Shown here one piece after another: positions 24,696 through 33,230 of a stretch of DNA of 50,867 nucleotides; positions within the stretch are counted from its first letter, which is position 1; every line of letters starts with the position of its first letter. The translations under genes were made by a program, and so were the position numbers. The notes beneath the pieces were generated by a model, which saw only the letters and a list, made by a program, of their open reading frames with translations, did not search any database and had not been told where the DNA came from. This DNA comes from Nocardia nova NBRC 15556. GTDB lineage: Bacteria > Actinomycetota > Actinomycetes > Mycobacteriales > Mycobacteriaceae. The DNA lies in the NCBI RefSeq assembly GCF_001613005.1, contig NZ_BDBN01000076.1, positions 1-50,867 on the forward strand, written 5' to 3'.

Positions 24696-25421
24696 GTGTC
24701 CGAATCGGTGAGCTCGGCAAATCCGGTCCGCGGGGAGGTGTCCACACTCGAGCATCTGGCCGAGAAGGGGCTGCGCACCCTGGCCGTCAAACCGCGGATG
24801 CGCGGCTGGATCCACACCTACGCGGTCGGCGTCGCGGCCATCGCCGTGGCGGTGCTCGTCGCGTTCTCGGCCACCGTTTCCGCCACCGCGGGCTGGTCGA
24901 CGCTGGTCTACGGCGTGACCGTCTGCGGCATCTTCGGCATCAGCGCGATCTACCACCGGGTGACCTGGCAGTCCGCACGCACCCGGATCCGGATGAAGCG
25001 CGCCGACCATTCGATGATCTTCCTGTTCATCGCGGGCAGTTACACACCGTTCGCCCTGCTGGGGCTGCCCGGCCGCACCGGGATCACCCTGCTGAGCGTG
25101 GTCTGGGCGGGTGCCGTCGCCGGGGTGGCATTGAAGGTGCTGTGGCCGACCGCGCCGCGCTGGGTCGGGGTGCCGCTGTATCTGCTGCTGGGCTGGGCCA
25201 TCGTGCCGGTCGCCGCGACGCTCACCCACAATGTGGGCGTCACACCGATGGTGCTGTTGCTGATCGGCGGCATCGCATACAGCGTCGGCGCGATCCTGTA
25301 CGCCGCGAAATGGCCGAATCCGTGGCCGGAGGTCTTCGGTCACCACGAATTCTTCCACGCGGCAACGGTTCTCGCTGCCCTGTGTCATTACGTCGCGATC
25401 TGGTTGGTCGTATTCTCGTAG
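24696..25421 (+). CDS. Hemolysin III family (PAQR-like) membrane protein
   Basis: The 241-residue protein has about seven hydrophobic helices from residue 45 on and the family's polar motifs: SAIYHRVTW (about 85), RADHSMIFLFIAGSYTPF (about 103-120) and the C-terminal GHHEFFHAATVLAALCHY (about 213-230). The conserved Ser, Asp and His residues bind zinc in related PAQR receptors. The substrate and role in bacteria are unclear; lysis activity is not implied by the name. GTG 24696 follows CAGGAGGG. The palindrome just upstream suggests tight transcriptional control. Confidence 0.9.
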   Translation: MSESVSSANPVRGEVSTLEHLAEKGLRTLAVKPRMRGWIHTYAVGVAAIAVAVLVAFSATVSATAGWSTLVYGVTVCGIFGISAIYHRVTWQSARTRIRMKRADHSMIFLFIAGSYTPFALLGLPGRTGITLLSVVWAGAVAGVALKVLWPTAPRWVGVPLYLLLGWAIVPVAATLTHNVGVTPMVLLLIGGIAYSVGAILYAAKWPNPWPEVFGHHEFFHAATVLAALCHYVAIWLVVFS

Positions 25422-25526
25422 GGCAAGATCACCGGTAACCTGCCGCGGCCGTACGGGCGGGTTCTATGCTCGTTCGTGCTATACGTCCGAAACCGGTAAT
25501 ACCGAACCAGACCACTGCCAGGGGCT

Positions 25527-27038
25527 ATGACCAGTCGACTCGTGCTCTGGGCCCTGCGTGCGCGCTGGGGCCTTTCGACGGTGGTGATGGTCTGCAATCT
25601 GGGCGGCCTCGCGGTGATCGTCGTCGAATTGTGGTTGAGCGGATTTCTCGGCAACCTCGGCGAGGACTGGCTCAGTGCCGTGGCCCAGACCGCGATCTAT
25701 CCGGTGATCGGCGCACTGGCCGGCATCGTGCTGGCGGTGCGCGACCGGGTGTACTACTTCAGCTGGATCGATCAGACCCGCCGACCCACCCGTCCCGAGG
25801 CCGAGCGACTACTCCGACTACCCATCGCCATCACAGTGCGGGCGCTGGCCATCTGGATACCGGGTGTCGCCATCGCCACGGCCTTGTTCGCCCAGGTGGT
25901 GCCCACCCGGGCCCTGTGGGCGATCGGGGCGATGTTCTTCCTGGGCGGGCTGGAGTCGGCGGGCTTCACCTTCCTGGTGGTGGACCGGCTCATCCGGCCG
26001 ACGATCCCGGTCATCGCGCGGGTGCTCGGCGGTACCTCGCACTGGAGTGCCACGGTGCTCAACCGGCTGGTCATCTCCTGGGCGGTGGCCGGGGCGATGC
26101 CGCTGCTGATGTTGATCACCGTCCTCGGCGATCCGGTGGCCGACGCCACCGATCGGGTGCGGACCGCGCTGTACATGTCGCTGGTCGGCCTGCTGGTCGG
26201 GGCGCTGACCACCGCCACGCTGGCCCGGTCGGTGGCGGCGCCGCTGGGGACGCTGCGGCGGGCGCTGGACCGGATCGCGCGCGGGGAACTGTCCGCGCGG
26301 GTGCCGATCACCAGCGCCAGTGAGATCGGGCGCCTGGAACTGTCGGTGAACGAGCTGGCCGAGAATCTGTCCGAACGCGAACGCATGCGCGACGTCTTCG
26401 GCCGCCACGTCGGCAACGAGGTGGCCGAACGCGCACTGGCCGGCGGCGTCGACCTGACCGGCGATGTGCGGGTGGTGACCGCGCTGTTCGTGGACGTGAC
26501 CGGATCGGTCGAGATGTCGACCGAACTCGCGCCGCGCGAATTCGTCGATCAGCTCAATCGCCTACTGGCCGTGGTCGTCTCGGCCACCGAGGACAACGGC
26601 GGGCTGGTCAACAAATTCGAGGGCGACGCGGCGCTGTGCATCTTCGGCGCCCCGATCGCTCTGGGCGACAACGCGACTCCCGCCCTGCGCGCCGCGCGGC
26701 GCATCCGCGACGAGGTGGCCCTCGGCGGCGAATTCGATATCGGCATCGGCCTGGCGCGCGGCAGCGTCTTCGCCGGCGACGTGGGCACCGACACCCGGCT
26801 GGAATTCACCGTGATCGGCGACGCTGTCAACGAGGCCTCCCGGCTCACCACCGAGGCCAAGGAGGTCCCCCGCCGGATCCTGGCCAGCCAGGCCGTGATC
26901 GACGCGGCGACCGAATCCGAACGTTCCCGGTGGGTGCTCTACGACAAGATCCAGCTGCGCGGCCGCCGGGAGCCGACGGCGTGCTGGACCGATCGCAAAC
27001 CGGTGGGACTGGGCGCGAACGCTCCGGTCGAGGAGTGA
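25527..27038 (+). CDS. Membrane class III adenylate cyclase with HAMP domain
   Basis: The 503-residue protein has six predicted membrane helices (about 15-37, 50-72, 102-125, 130-153, 180-200, 215-235), a HAMP segment (about 235-290; PLGTLRRALDRIARGELSAR) and a cyclase domain (about 310-490). Catalytic features are present: metal Asp in FVDVTGSVEMS, the Lys-Asp of NKFEGDAAL, and VIGDAVNEASRL with the purine-side Asp and transition-state Asn/Arg. This fits an active ATP cyclase like Rv1318c-Rv1320c and Rv3645 of mycobacteria. The ATG at 25527 follows AGGGG. It converges on the DUF255 gene. Confidence 0.92.
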   Translation: MTSRLVLWALRARWGLSTVVMVCNLGGLAVIVVELWLSGFLGNLGEDWLSAVAQTAIYPVIGALAGIVLAVRDRVYYFSWIDQTRRPTRPEAERLLRLPIAITVRALAIWIPGVAIATALFAQVVPTRALWAIGAMFFLGGLESAGFTFLVVDRLIRPTIPVIARVLGGTSHWSATVLNRLVISWAVAGAMPLLMLITVLGDPVADATDRVRTALYMSLVGLLVGALTTATLARSVAAPLGTLRRALDRIARGELSARVPITSASEIGRLELSVNELAENLSERERMRDVFGRHVGNEVAERALAGGVDLTGDVRVVTALFVDVTGSVEMSTELAPREFVDQLNRLLAVVVSATEDNGGLVNKFEGDAALCIFGAPIALGDNATPALRAARRIRDEVALGGEFDIGIGLARGSVFAGDVGTDTRLEFTVIGDAVNEASRLTTEAKEVPRRILASQAVIDAATESERSRWVLYDKIQLRGRREPTACWTDRKPVGLGANAPVEE

Positions 27039-27215
27039 GGGCGGCTGCGCCGGGCCGGATGCCGCGCACCCATCGTCACCACGCGAACCTCTCGCTACCT
27101 CCGATTCACGCCGTCGCCCACCCCGCACGCTCAGCTTCGGTACCGTGTAAGCCGTCTGAGACCCGAATACAGCTGGGCGGCATCGAATGGATGCCGCTAC
27201 CGGATCAGCGGCGCT

Positions 27216-29294
27216 TCACTCTCCCACCAGTGCTGTGCGCACCCGCTGCGGATCCGAGACCGGGAGATCGCAAACGGTGCCACGGCAGATGTAGGCCGCC
27301 GGGGCGCCTCCCAGTGCGGGGCGCTCGGTGAGCAGCGGCGCCGAATCTGCCTGTCCGGCAACGATGACCGCACCGCCAGGGGCGAAACGCCGTGCAGTGC
27401 CGAGCAGTTCGGCGCTAGCGTCGGCGTCGGCCGATTGCGAGATCGCGATCTGGATCGGCCCGGCCAGTGCCGCCTCGGCGACGCTGAGCCACTGGCCGCC
27501 GGAGCGCGGCGCACGGGCCAGCACGATGGCGCCTGCGTCGAGGGTGGCATCGGCCAGCGTGCGGTAACGGGCCGCGCGGTCCGGGGCACTCAGGGCGGAG
27601 GCGGTGAGCAGGGTTTCGGCGAAGGTGGAGGCCCCGGCCGGGGTCGCCCCGTCGAGCGGATCGCGCGGGCGGGCGACGAGTTCCTCGGCATCGACGGCCG
27701 TGTCGAACCAACTGCCGGGTTGTGCCGGGTCCTCGAAAAGGGTTGTGGCGGCGTCGATCAGCTGCTGCGCCCGGTCGAGCCAGGACAGTTCGCCGGTGGC
27801 CTGGTGCAGGGTCAGCAGTCCGGTCGCCAGCCACGCGTAGTCCTCGAGGACGGCGGGCGCGTTACCGGTCGCGCCGCCCAGTGAGGCGCGCATCAAACGG
27901 CCGTCGACGAGGTGCCGGTCCAGCAGGTACCGCGCGCACCGCGCCGCGGCGTCGACCCATTCCGGCCGGTCGTGGGCGGCACCGGCCTCGGCGAGGGCGG
28001 TGATCGCGATGCCGTTCCAGGCGGTGACCACCTTGTCGTCGCGCTCGGGTTGCGGCCGCCGGTCCCGCACCGCGCGCAGCCGCTGCCGGATGTCGTCGAA
28101 GCGGCGGGCGTCGGCGGGATCCTCGCCCGGTCCGGCGCCGGGATCGGTGTACCGGGTGAGCACGGAGGTGCCGTGTTCGAACGTGCCCTCGGGCGTCACG
28201 CCGAAAATCGTTGCGGCCCAGGGGCCGTCCTCGGGACCGAGGGCTTCCGTGAGCTGCGGCGGCGTCCACACGTAGGTGGCGCCCTCGATTCCGGGCGCCC
28301 CGGGTTCCACATGGGTGTCGGCGTCGAAGGCCGAGGCGAACCCGCCCTCGGCGGTCAGCAGATCGGTGAGCAGGAAGGCCGCGGTTTCCTCGGTGATCCG
28401 CTGCGGCAGCGGGTCGCCCGTACCCGGTTCACCGCTCGCCTCCAGCCGTGCCAGATGCGCGTAGGCACGCAGCAGTTGCGCATTGTCGTAGAGCATCTTC
28501 TCGAAATGCGGAACCACCCAGGCGGCATCGACCGAGTAGCGAGCGAAGCCACCGCGCAGCTGATCGTAGATTCCCCCGCGCGCCATGGCCGCGCAGGTCG
28601 CCGAAACCGCTTGTCGCGCAGCGTCTTCCCCGGTGCGCTCGTAATGGCGCAGCAGGCCCTCCAGCAGCGCCGAGGGCGGGAACTTCGGCGCCCCGCCGAA
28701 TCCGGCGTAGCGTTCGTCGACATCGCGCAGCACCGTGGCGACCGCGTGCGCGAGCAACTCGGGCGTGACGGTCAACTCGCTCGCGGGCAGTCCGGCGCCC
28801 TGGTCCCGCAGCGCCTGCGCCACCTGACCGGCGGCCTGGTCGACCTCGGCACGGCGATTGGTCCAGGTATCGGCGACCGCCGTCAGCAGCTGGGTGAACG
28901 ACGGCATACCGCCGCGCGGCGATTTCGGATAGTAGGTGCCGCAGTAGAACGGCTCCCCGGCCGGCGTGAGGAAACACGTCATCGGCCACCCGCCCTGCCC
29001 GGTCATCGCCACGGTCGCGGACATGTACACCGCGTCGATATCGGGCCGTTCCTCGCGATCGACCTTCACACAGACGAAATTCGCGTTCATCAGTTCGGCG
29101 GTGGCCGGATCGGAGAACGATTCGTGCGCCATCACGTGACACCAGTGACAGGAGGCGTAACCGACCGACAGCAGGATCGGCACATCCCGCGACCGCGCCT
29201 CCGCCAGCGCCTCGGCGCTCCATTCCCGCCAGTCGACGGGGTTGTCGGCGTGCTGGCGCAGGTAGGGAGAAGTGGCGCTACCTAACCGGTTCAT
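27216..29294 (-). CDS. DUF255 thioredoxin-fold protein (YyaL/SPATA20-like)
   Basis: The 692-residue product has an N-terminal thioredoxin-like DUF255 domain (about 1-165) with SPYLRQHADNPVDW, the SCHWCHVM active-site-like pair of cysteines (about 49-52) and GQGGWPM. A long alpha/alpha-toroid region resembling N-acylglucosamine 2-epimerases follows, including KVVTAWNGIAI and EDYAWLATGLL. It matches the Rv1084 position in M. tuberculosis. The biochemical role is unknown; redox or sugar-modifying activity is only suggested by the folds. ATG 29294 follows GGGTGA. Confidence 0.92.
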   Translation of the reverse strand: MNRLGSATSPYLRQHADNPVDWREWSAEALAEARSRDVPILLSVGYASCHWCHVMAHESFSDPATAELMNANFVCVKVDREERPDIDAVYMSATVAMTGQGGWPMTCFLTPAGEPFYCGTYYPKSPRGGMPSFTQLLTAVADTWTNRRAEVDQAAGQVAQALRDQGAGLPASELTVTPELLAHAVATVLRDVDERYAGFGGAPKFPPSALLEGLLRHYERTGEDAARQAVSATCAAMARGGIYDQLRGGFARYSVDAAWVVPHFEKMLYDNAQLLRAYAHLARLEASGEPGTGDPLPQRITEETAAFLLTDLLTAEGGFASAFDADTHVEPGAPGIEGATYVWTPPQLTEALGPEDGPWAATIFGVTPEGTFEHGTSVLTRYTDPGAGPGEDPADARRFDDIRQRLRAVRDRRPQPERDDKVVTAWNGIAITALAEAGAAHDRPEWVDAAARCARYLLDRHLVDGRLMRASLGGATGNAPAVLEDYAWLATGLLTLHQATGELSWLDRAQQLIDAATTLFEDPAQPGSWFDTAVDAEELVARPRDPLDGATPAGASTFAETLLTASALSAPDRAARYRTLADATLDAGAIVLARAPRSGGQWLSVAEAALAGPIQIAISQSADADASAELLGTARRFAPGGAVIVAGQADSAPLLTERPALGGAPAAYICRGTVCDLPVSDPQRVRTALVGE

Positions 29295-29385
29295 ACATTC
29301 ACCCTACGGCCCTTCCGCCCCGGGATCCGGGCGATGGGCTCGCCAGGAGCAACGCACGGTCGTGCGCGACGGAATGATCACTCCA

Positions 29386-29889
29386 TCAGCTCGAATGTAA
29401 GGTGAACTCGACAGTGAATCGCACATTGCCGGGAGCGGTGGTGTGGCCATTGGTGGCGGTGAAGTCGCATTTGGCCTCCAGTTTGTACGTACGGTCCAGT
29501 TGGATATCGGTGACTGCTGAATGCCACCAATAATCCGCTGGGATCGACGGGTGAAAATCGTGGTAGCCGGCTTTGCCGAGTACGGAGGCACCGCACGACA
29601 TCGGCCCTTGCACGATTTCCTGCACAGAAGGTGACACGCGCAGCGACCAAATCAAACGATTACCACCCGCAGGGTCCTGGACGGCGTAAATTGCGTCACC
29701 CGTGAAACTCCCGTGCTGTCCGTCATAGCGATAGCGAGTGTCATTCGGATGATAGTGATAGACGCCCGGCACAGCTCCGGGATTTGCCACAACCTGCGGC
29801 GCTGATACGAGAAACGCTGCGGCGCAAGCAAATAGCGCCGCCAGTGTGGCGCTTATTCTATATGCCGTCGCACGGATACAGCTCGACAT
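29386..29889 (-). CDS. Secreted protein of unknown function
   Basis: The 167-residue product has a signal peptide: SSCIRATAYR, a hydrophobic core ATLAALFACAAAFLVSA, and a likely cleavage near VVANPG at about 36. The mature part is beta-rich with GVYHYHPNDTRYRYDG, MSCGAS, DFHPSIPADYWWHS and YKLEAKCDF; its two cysteines could pair. No family is recognised. ATG 29889 follows AGGGGGAC and overlaps the 3' end of the cold-shock-like gene by 37 nt, so the two are probably translationally coupled. It is A/T-richer than the backbone. Confidence 0.75.
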   Translation of the reverse strand: MSSCIRATAYRISATLAALFACAAAFLVSAPQVVANPGAVPGVYHYHPNDTRYRYDGQHGSFTGDAIYAVQDPAGGNRLIWSLRVSPSVQEIVQGPMSCGASVLGKAGYHDFHPSIPADYWWHSAVTDIQLDRTYKLEAKCDFTATNGHTTAPGNVRFTVEFTLHSS

Positions 29890-30068
29890 TCGTAGTCCCC
29901 CTGAGGAATATTCTCGATCTCGACATCGACCTCATCGCCCTCCCGCAGTGCAAGAACATCTTCTTGGTCCACAGTTGACAAGTGGAACCACGCGAGTGAG
30001 CCGTCCGGTCGAGTCAGCACTCCGGTGCCGTTACGAACGTTCCAGCGGTAGACCGTGGCACGTTCCAC
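29853..30068 (-). CDS. Small cold-shock-domain-like protein
   Basis: The 71-residue protein reads like a minimal OB-fold cold shock domain: VYRWNVRNGTGVLTRPDGS, AWFHLSTVD in place of the usual FVHFS, and LREGDEVDVEIENIPQG ending in ECRAVSV. The first RNP motif (KGFGFI) is degraded to NGTGVL, so nucleic acid binding is uncertain. GTG 30068 follows GGGGAGG; the frame is open back to 30332 without a credible earlier start. It overlaps the start of the secreted-protein gene. Confidence 0.7.
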   Translation of the reverse strand: MERATVYRWNVRNGTGVLTRPDGSLAWFHLSTVDQEDVLALREGDEVDVEIENIPQGDYECRAVSVRRHIE

Positions 30069-30219
30069 AAGCTGCCTCCCCTTCGTCGCACCGTACGAGT
30101 GATCCCGATCATCACACGACTGCGCACTGCCGTGCAATCGAATTGCGAACACACGGCACCGACGGCCTGAGGCGTAGGCACCCACGAAACGACGGGTTTC
30201 CGCTCTCCGGCATCTGGCG

Positions 30220-30495
30220 TCAGTGATGCGGGAAGCCGAGGTCTGGGTCGCTCTTGCGGGTGAACTCGGGCAGGATCGAATGAACCCGAGCCAACGACAG
30301 CCCCTCCGGGAATGCGACGCCACGCGGCTCACGCCACAGGGCGTTCACTCGGTCGAACCGGGCCATGTAGAGACGGTCGCGGTCGCTGTCGACGAAACCG
30401 AAGACAGTGACTTGCCCGTCCGTCAATGCCCAGTCCGCGCACTGCCGACCGAGATTGGTTGTGCTCAATTCGACCGCCACCGGGTCTCCTCCCAT
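30220..30495 (-). CDS. Small protein of unknown function
   Basis: The 91-residue product has no membrane or signal segment. It contains CADWALTDGQVTVFGFVD, DRDRLYMARFDRVNALW and SLARVHSILPEF, a beta-rich then helical pattern. The 3' end of the gene upstream overlaps its start by 31 nt. No family is recognised. It belongs to the run of small minus-strand genes facing the regulator at 31152. Confidence 0.6.
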   Translation of the reverse strand: MGGDPVAVELSTTNLGRQCADWALTDGQVTVFGFVDSDRDRLYMARFDRVNALWREPRGVAFPEGLSLARVHSILPEFTRKSDPDLGFPHH

Positions 30496-30722
30496 GACTT
30501 CAGTCTGGTTAGGCGCCTGTGAATTTCAGCTTCAGCTGCCGTACGCGTCTCGTCGTCGCGCCCGAGATGGTCCGCTATGAGGAATTTCGCGGCCGTACCT
30601 CGCACCACCGGCGTCCCCTGGCCGCAATCGGGGCAAGCGATCCGTAACATCCAATCCAAGTCCGCCGTAGGCTCGACCCAGATAATTCGCCTGCCGCGCA
30701 CCCTGTTCCTTCTCTCGCTCAA
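30465..30722 (-). CDS. Small protein with a CxxC motif, unknown function
   Basis: The frame gives up to 85 residues from a TTG at 30722. The convincing part starts at an internal ATG: MLRIACPDCGQGTPVVRGTA, then KFLIADHLGRDDET and a charged helix EIHRRLTRLKSWEE. CPDCGQ resembles half of a zinc ribbon; only one CxxC is present. It overlaps both neighbours, and most of it lies inside the 30532-30858 frame, so either one frame is spurious or a frameshift has split a single gene. Confidence 0.55.
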   Translation of the reverse strand: MSERRNRVRGRRIIWVEPTADLDWMLRIACPDCGQGTPVVRGTAAKFLIADHLGRDDETRTAAEAEIHRRLTRLKSWEETRWRSN

Positions 30723-30858
30723 CGCGATTCAGAATTCCCTGCACCGAGTTGTCCCGCGCTATGTCTTTGGCGACCCGCTCGGGCCAGACCACCGCGAGCA
30801 CAATTACGGCGATCGGAATACCGACTGCCGCAACGAGTCCCCACCCCTCAGCCGTCAT
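30532..30858 (-). CDS. Small single-helix membrane protein, possibly frameshifted
   Basis: The first about 60 of 108 residues look real: TAEGWGLVAAVGIPIAVIVL is one hydrophobic helix, followed by WPERVAKDIARD and a charged stretch NRVEREKEQG. The remainder is Arg/Gly-rich and overlaps the better-looking CxxC frame. The natural protein may end near 30680 or continue into the other frame. Its ATG overlaps the stop of the 56-residue gene by 4 nt (ATGA). Confidence 0.5.
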   Translation of the reverse strand: MTAEGWGLVAAVGIPIAVIVLAVVWPERVAKDIARDNSVQGILNRVEREKEQGARQANYLGRAYGGLGLDVTDRLPRLRPGDAGGARYGREIPHSGPSRARRRDAYGS

Positions 30859-31025
30859 TGCCGCGTGCTATCCGGGACAAGATGCTTCGCTTCGATGAGA
30901 CGCTGCTTCGCCTGCTGCTTGACCGGGCAGACACACAGCGCACAGTCGATATGCACCTGCATGATGATGTGCGCGTAGCCGATCGTCATCACCGGCACGC
31001 GATCGTGATTCATCACCCCGTACAT
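30855..31025 (-). CDS. 56-residue cysteine-containing protein beside a regulator
   Basis: The product reads MYGVMNHDRVPV, MTIGYAHIIMQVHIDCALCV, CPVKQQAKQRLIEAKHLVPD. I recall similar short proteins with a CxxCxCPVKxxA pattern near HTH regulators in other actinobacteria, but no function is known to me. ATG 31025 has GGGGAG 6-7 nt upstream; the frame is open to 31271 without support. It is the first gene of the minus-strand run that diverges from the XRE/TPR gene. Confidence 0.7.
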   Translation of the reverse strand: MYGVMNHDRVPVMTIGYAHIIMQVHIDCALCVCPVKQQAKQRLIEAKHLVPDSTRQ

Positions 31026-31151
31026 TGCTGACTCCCCTACTCCCCTGGTCCTTGAAACCGTCCAGCTCAGATCACCAGTCGCAAGCAGCTCGCGGTAGCG
31101 ATACCGTGGTGACAAAGCGCGCATCCGTGATCTGTCACCAGCGGGGATGAG

Positions 31152-32384
31152 ATGACCAGTGCACGATTGCCACATATGAACGCGAACCGAGTCGGACAGA
31201 TGGTGCGCCGCTACCGCCTTATGCGGAGACATACCCAACGCGAGCTGGCCGCGGCGCTGTTCTGCGATCATTCGTGGATCGCTTCCATCGAGGCAGGCCG
31301 GCGCTGGCCCGGCAATCGAGCGTGGGCGGAACAGGCAGACCTGGCGCTCGATGCAGACGGCGAGGTGGTCACGGCTTGGGACGCGGACCAGATCGAACGA
31401 TCCCGAGCGGCCGACACCATGCGGATGCTCGAGGATGCTCGGCGCGGGTCGGAGGCGCTGCTGGCGGCGCCGGACGGAGTCTCACTCGATGACATCGGCC
31501 AGCGCATCGTGGACATCGCTACACAGGCGCGCTTGGAGTCCTATGACCGCACCCTCGATCGTGCCCTTGCACTCCGGGCAGAGTTGACGCGGCGGCTGCG
31601 AGTGGGCGCGTACAACCCGAACACGATTCGCGACCTCTACGTAGCGCTCGGGCGCGTGTGCGGTGTGCTGGCATATCTCACCCTCGACCTCGGGCAGCAC
31701 TCCCATGCGAAGTTGCACGCCGAAGCGGCCTTCCAGCTCGGTGAGCGAGCCAACCACGACCAACTCCGTGCGTGGGCGCGGGGAACCCAGGCGCTCGCAC
31801 ACCGCTTCACGCGTGATTTCGAGTTGGCCCGCGACGCTGCGGAGGACGGTTTGCGCTACGTCAGCGCATCGACCGGCACCAGTGAGCCACGGCTGTTGTG
31901 CAGCTTGGCAGCATCGGTAGCCAACCTCGGCAATTCAGAGGGGGCCGCAGAATTGCTCGTACAAGCCGACCGGGCGCGCGATCACGGAGCCAACAACGAT
32001 GAGATACCAGGTCTGTTCACCTTCACACCCGCGAAACAGATTTACTATCACGGGTTTTCACTCATGTGGGCCGATGATGCCAAGACCTTGAAGCGTTCGG
32101 TAAAAGCATCGGAAGAAGCCCTGCGCGCGTGGAAAAATCAGCGTTCACCCGGCGATGAGATGCTGACAACGATTTATCTCGCCATGTCCAGCGCCCGGCT
32201 GGGCGACCTCGACGCCAGCTTGGCCGCGGTAGCGCCGGTCCTCGAACAGCCGATCGAACATCATTTTTCGTGGGTACGAAAGCGGCTCAACCAACTGGAT
32301 GAGATTCTGGCACAACACTTCCCGGATTCACAGGCGGCGGCGGAGGAACGCGAGGTATTGAGCGCGTACGTGCACGCCGCATGA
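31152..32384 (+). CDS. XRE-type regulator with TPR-like helical repeats
   Basis: The 410-residue protein has an N-terminal XRE helix-turn-helix (about 13-60: VGQMVRRYRLMRRHTQRELA, HSWIASIEAGRRWP) and a long alpha-helical remainder (about 100-400) of TPR-like hairpins such as YVALGRVCGVLAYLTLDLGQ, LARDAAEDGLRYV and AMSSARLGDLDASL. This architecture is common in actinobacterial regulators, some of which sense peptides or phage-like signals. ATG 31152 is preferred; ATG 31176 is possible. It is divergent from the small-gene run starting at 31025 and probably controls it (inference). Confidence 0.87.
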   Translation: MTSARLPHMNANRVGQMVRRYRLMRRHTQRELAAALFCDHSWIASIEAGRRWPGNRAWAEQADLALDADGEVVTAWDADQIERSRAADTMRMLEDARRGSEALLAAPDGVSLDDIGQRIVDIATQARLESYDRTLDRALALRAELTRRLRVGAYNPNTIRDLYVALGRVCGVLAYLTLDLGQHSHAKLHAEAAFQLGERANHDQLRAWARGTQALAHRFTRDFELARDAAEDGLRYVSASTGTSEPRLLCSLAASVANLGNSEGAAELLVQADRARDHGANNDEIPGLFTFTPAKQIYYHGFSLMWADDAKTLKRSVKASEEALRAWKNQRSPGDEMLTTIYLAMSSARLGDLDASLAAVAPVLEQPIEHHFSWVRKRLNQLDEILAQHFPDSQAAAEEREVLSAYVHAA

Positions 32385-32459
32385 GGCATGAACGCTATCG
32401 AAAGCTGTAGGGCGAGGCGAGCATTGAGCGATTCGAATACATCGCCCCGCCCTGCGTCA

Positions 32460-32609
32460 TCAGCTCAATTGTCGCATCCGTCGCAAGCACTGAACCGCGA
32501 GAGCGACATCACGCAAACCAGAAGTGTCGCCGGTGCGGAGCACCACGACGGTACACAGCGCCAGATAGCAGACGAAGCAACCCGACCCGAGCAGGGCGAT
32601 ATCAAACAT
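32460..32609 (-). CDS. 49-residue single-pass membrane peptide
   Basis: ATG 32609 has an ideal ribosome site (CAGGAG, 7 nt upstream). The peptide is MFDIALLGSGCFVCYLAL with a hydrophobic helix to about residue 25, then LRTGDTSGLRDVALAVQ, a motif I recall in small membrane proteins next to XRE regulators in actinobacteria. Three cysteines lie in or by the helix. It converges on the regulator and probably belongs to the same accessory module. Confidence 0.65.
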   Translation of the reverse strand: MFDIALLGSGCFVCYLALCTVVVLRTGDTSGLRDVALAVQCLRRMRQLS

Positions 32610-32933
32610 GTAGAACTCCTGAAGAAGTGCACGAGAGACGCGAATACGCACCAATCAATTCGCAGGCAGATATGTCGACCAGGGCCTCAGCCCCGACCCG
32701 GACTCTGCCGACTCGAGCAGCAGAGCGCAGCGATTACGCTGCCGAGCGTTACGCTCGCGTTTTCACTCTCCGGCACTGTATCCAATGCGAAGTCCCCCAC
32801 AGGCTGCATCACACAAGAAACAGTGAACGAGATTGTGCTATATCAGACCAATTGCCCTCCAACACTTTACAGATCATCGATCGCAATTATCGCGCATGCT
32901 CGACGCGGCAGCAAGTGGCGGAGGGCGACCCGG
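32610..32933. other. 324-nt A/T-richer spacer between the small-gene module and gvpK
   Basis: No credible gene is present. It should hold the promoter of the 49-residue gene on the minus strand, since the gvp operon reads in from the other side and ends at 32934. The composition is less G/C-rich than the surrounding genes. Confidence 0.5.
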
Positions 32934-33230
32934 TCACTCCGGCGGGGGCAGTAATGGCCCCAGCGGACCGAGGTCGATGTTGAGGTCTTCCGGGGTGAGG
33001 CCGAAGTGTTCGCGCAGTTCCGCCATGCGTTGTTCGAGCAGCATCAGCGTGGTGCCGATGCGTTCGACCTGGGTGTCGGTGAGGTCGCCGGCGTCCACGC
33101 GGCGCAGCGCCTGGCGCTCCATGAGCTGACGCAGCAACTCCACCAGGGTGAGCACGAGGGTGACCAGTCCGCGTTCGACGGATTCCGGGTCGGTGTCGAT
33201 ACGCGGTGGGATACCGCCGAATTCAGTCAT
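32934..33230 (-). CDS. gvpK: Gas vesicle protein GvpK
   Basis: The 98-residue protein has the GvpK pattern PRIDTDPESVERGLVTLVLT, LVELLRQLMERQALRRVDAG and TQVERIGTTLMLLEQRM, followed by LREHFGLTPEDLNIDLGPLG. It is an accessory assembly factor needed for gas vesicle formation. ATG 33230 overlaps the gvpS stop by 8 nt. It is the last gene of the operon. Confidence 0.93.
   Translation of the reverse strand: MTEFGGIPPRIDTDPESVERGLVTLVLTLVELLRQLMERQALRRVDAGDLTDTQVERIGTTLMLLEQRMAELREHFGLTPEDLNIDLGPLGPLLPPPE

Noticed and set aside
32388..32954. A 188-residue plus-strand frame after the XRE/TPR gene
   Set aside because: It has no domain-like pattern and overlaps the better 49-residue minus-strand gene with an ideal ribosome site.
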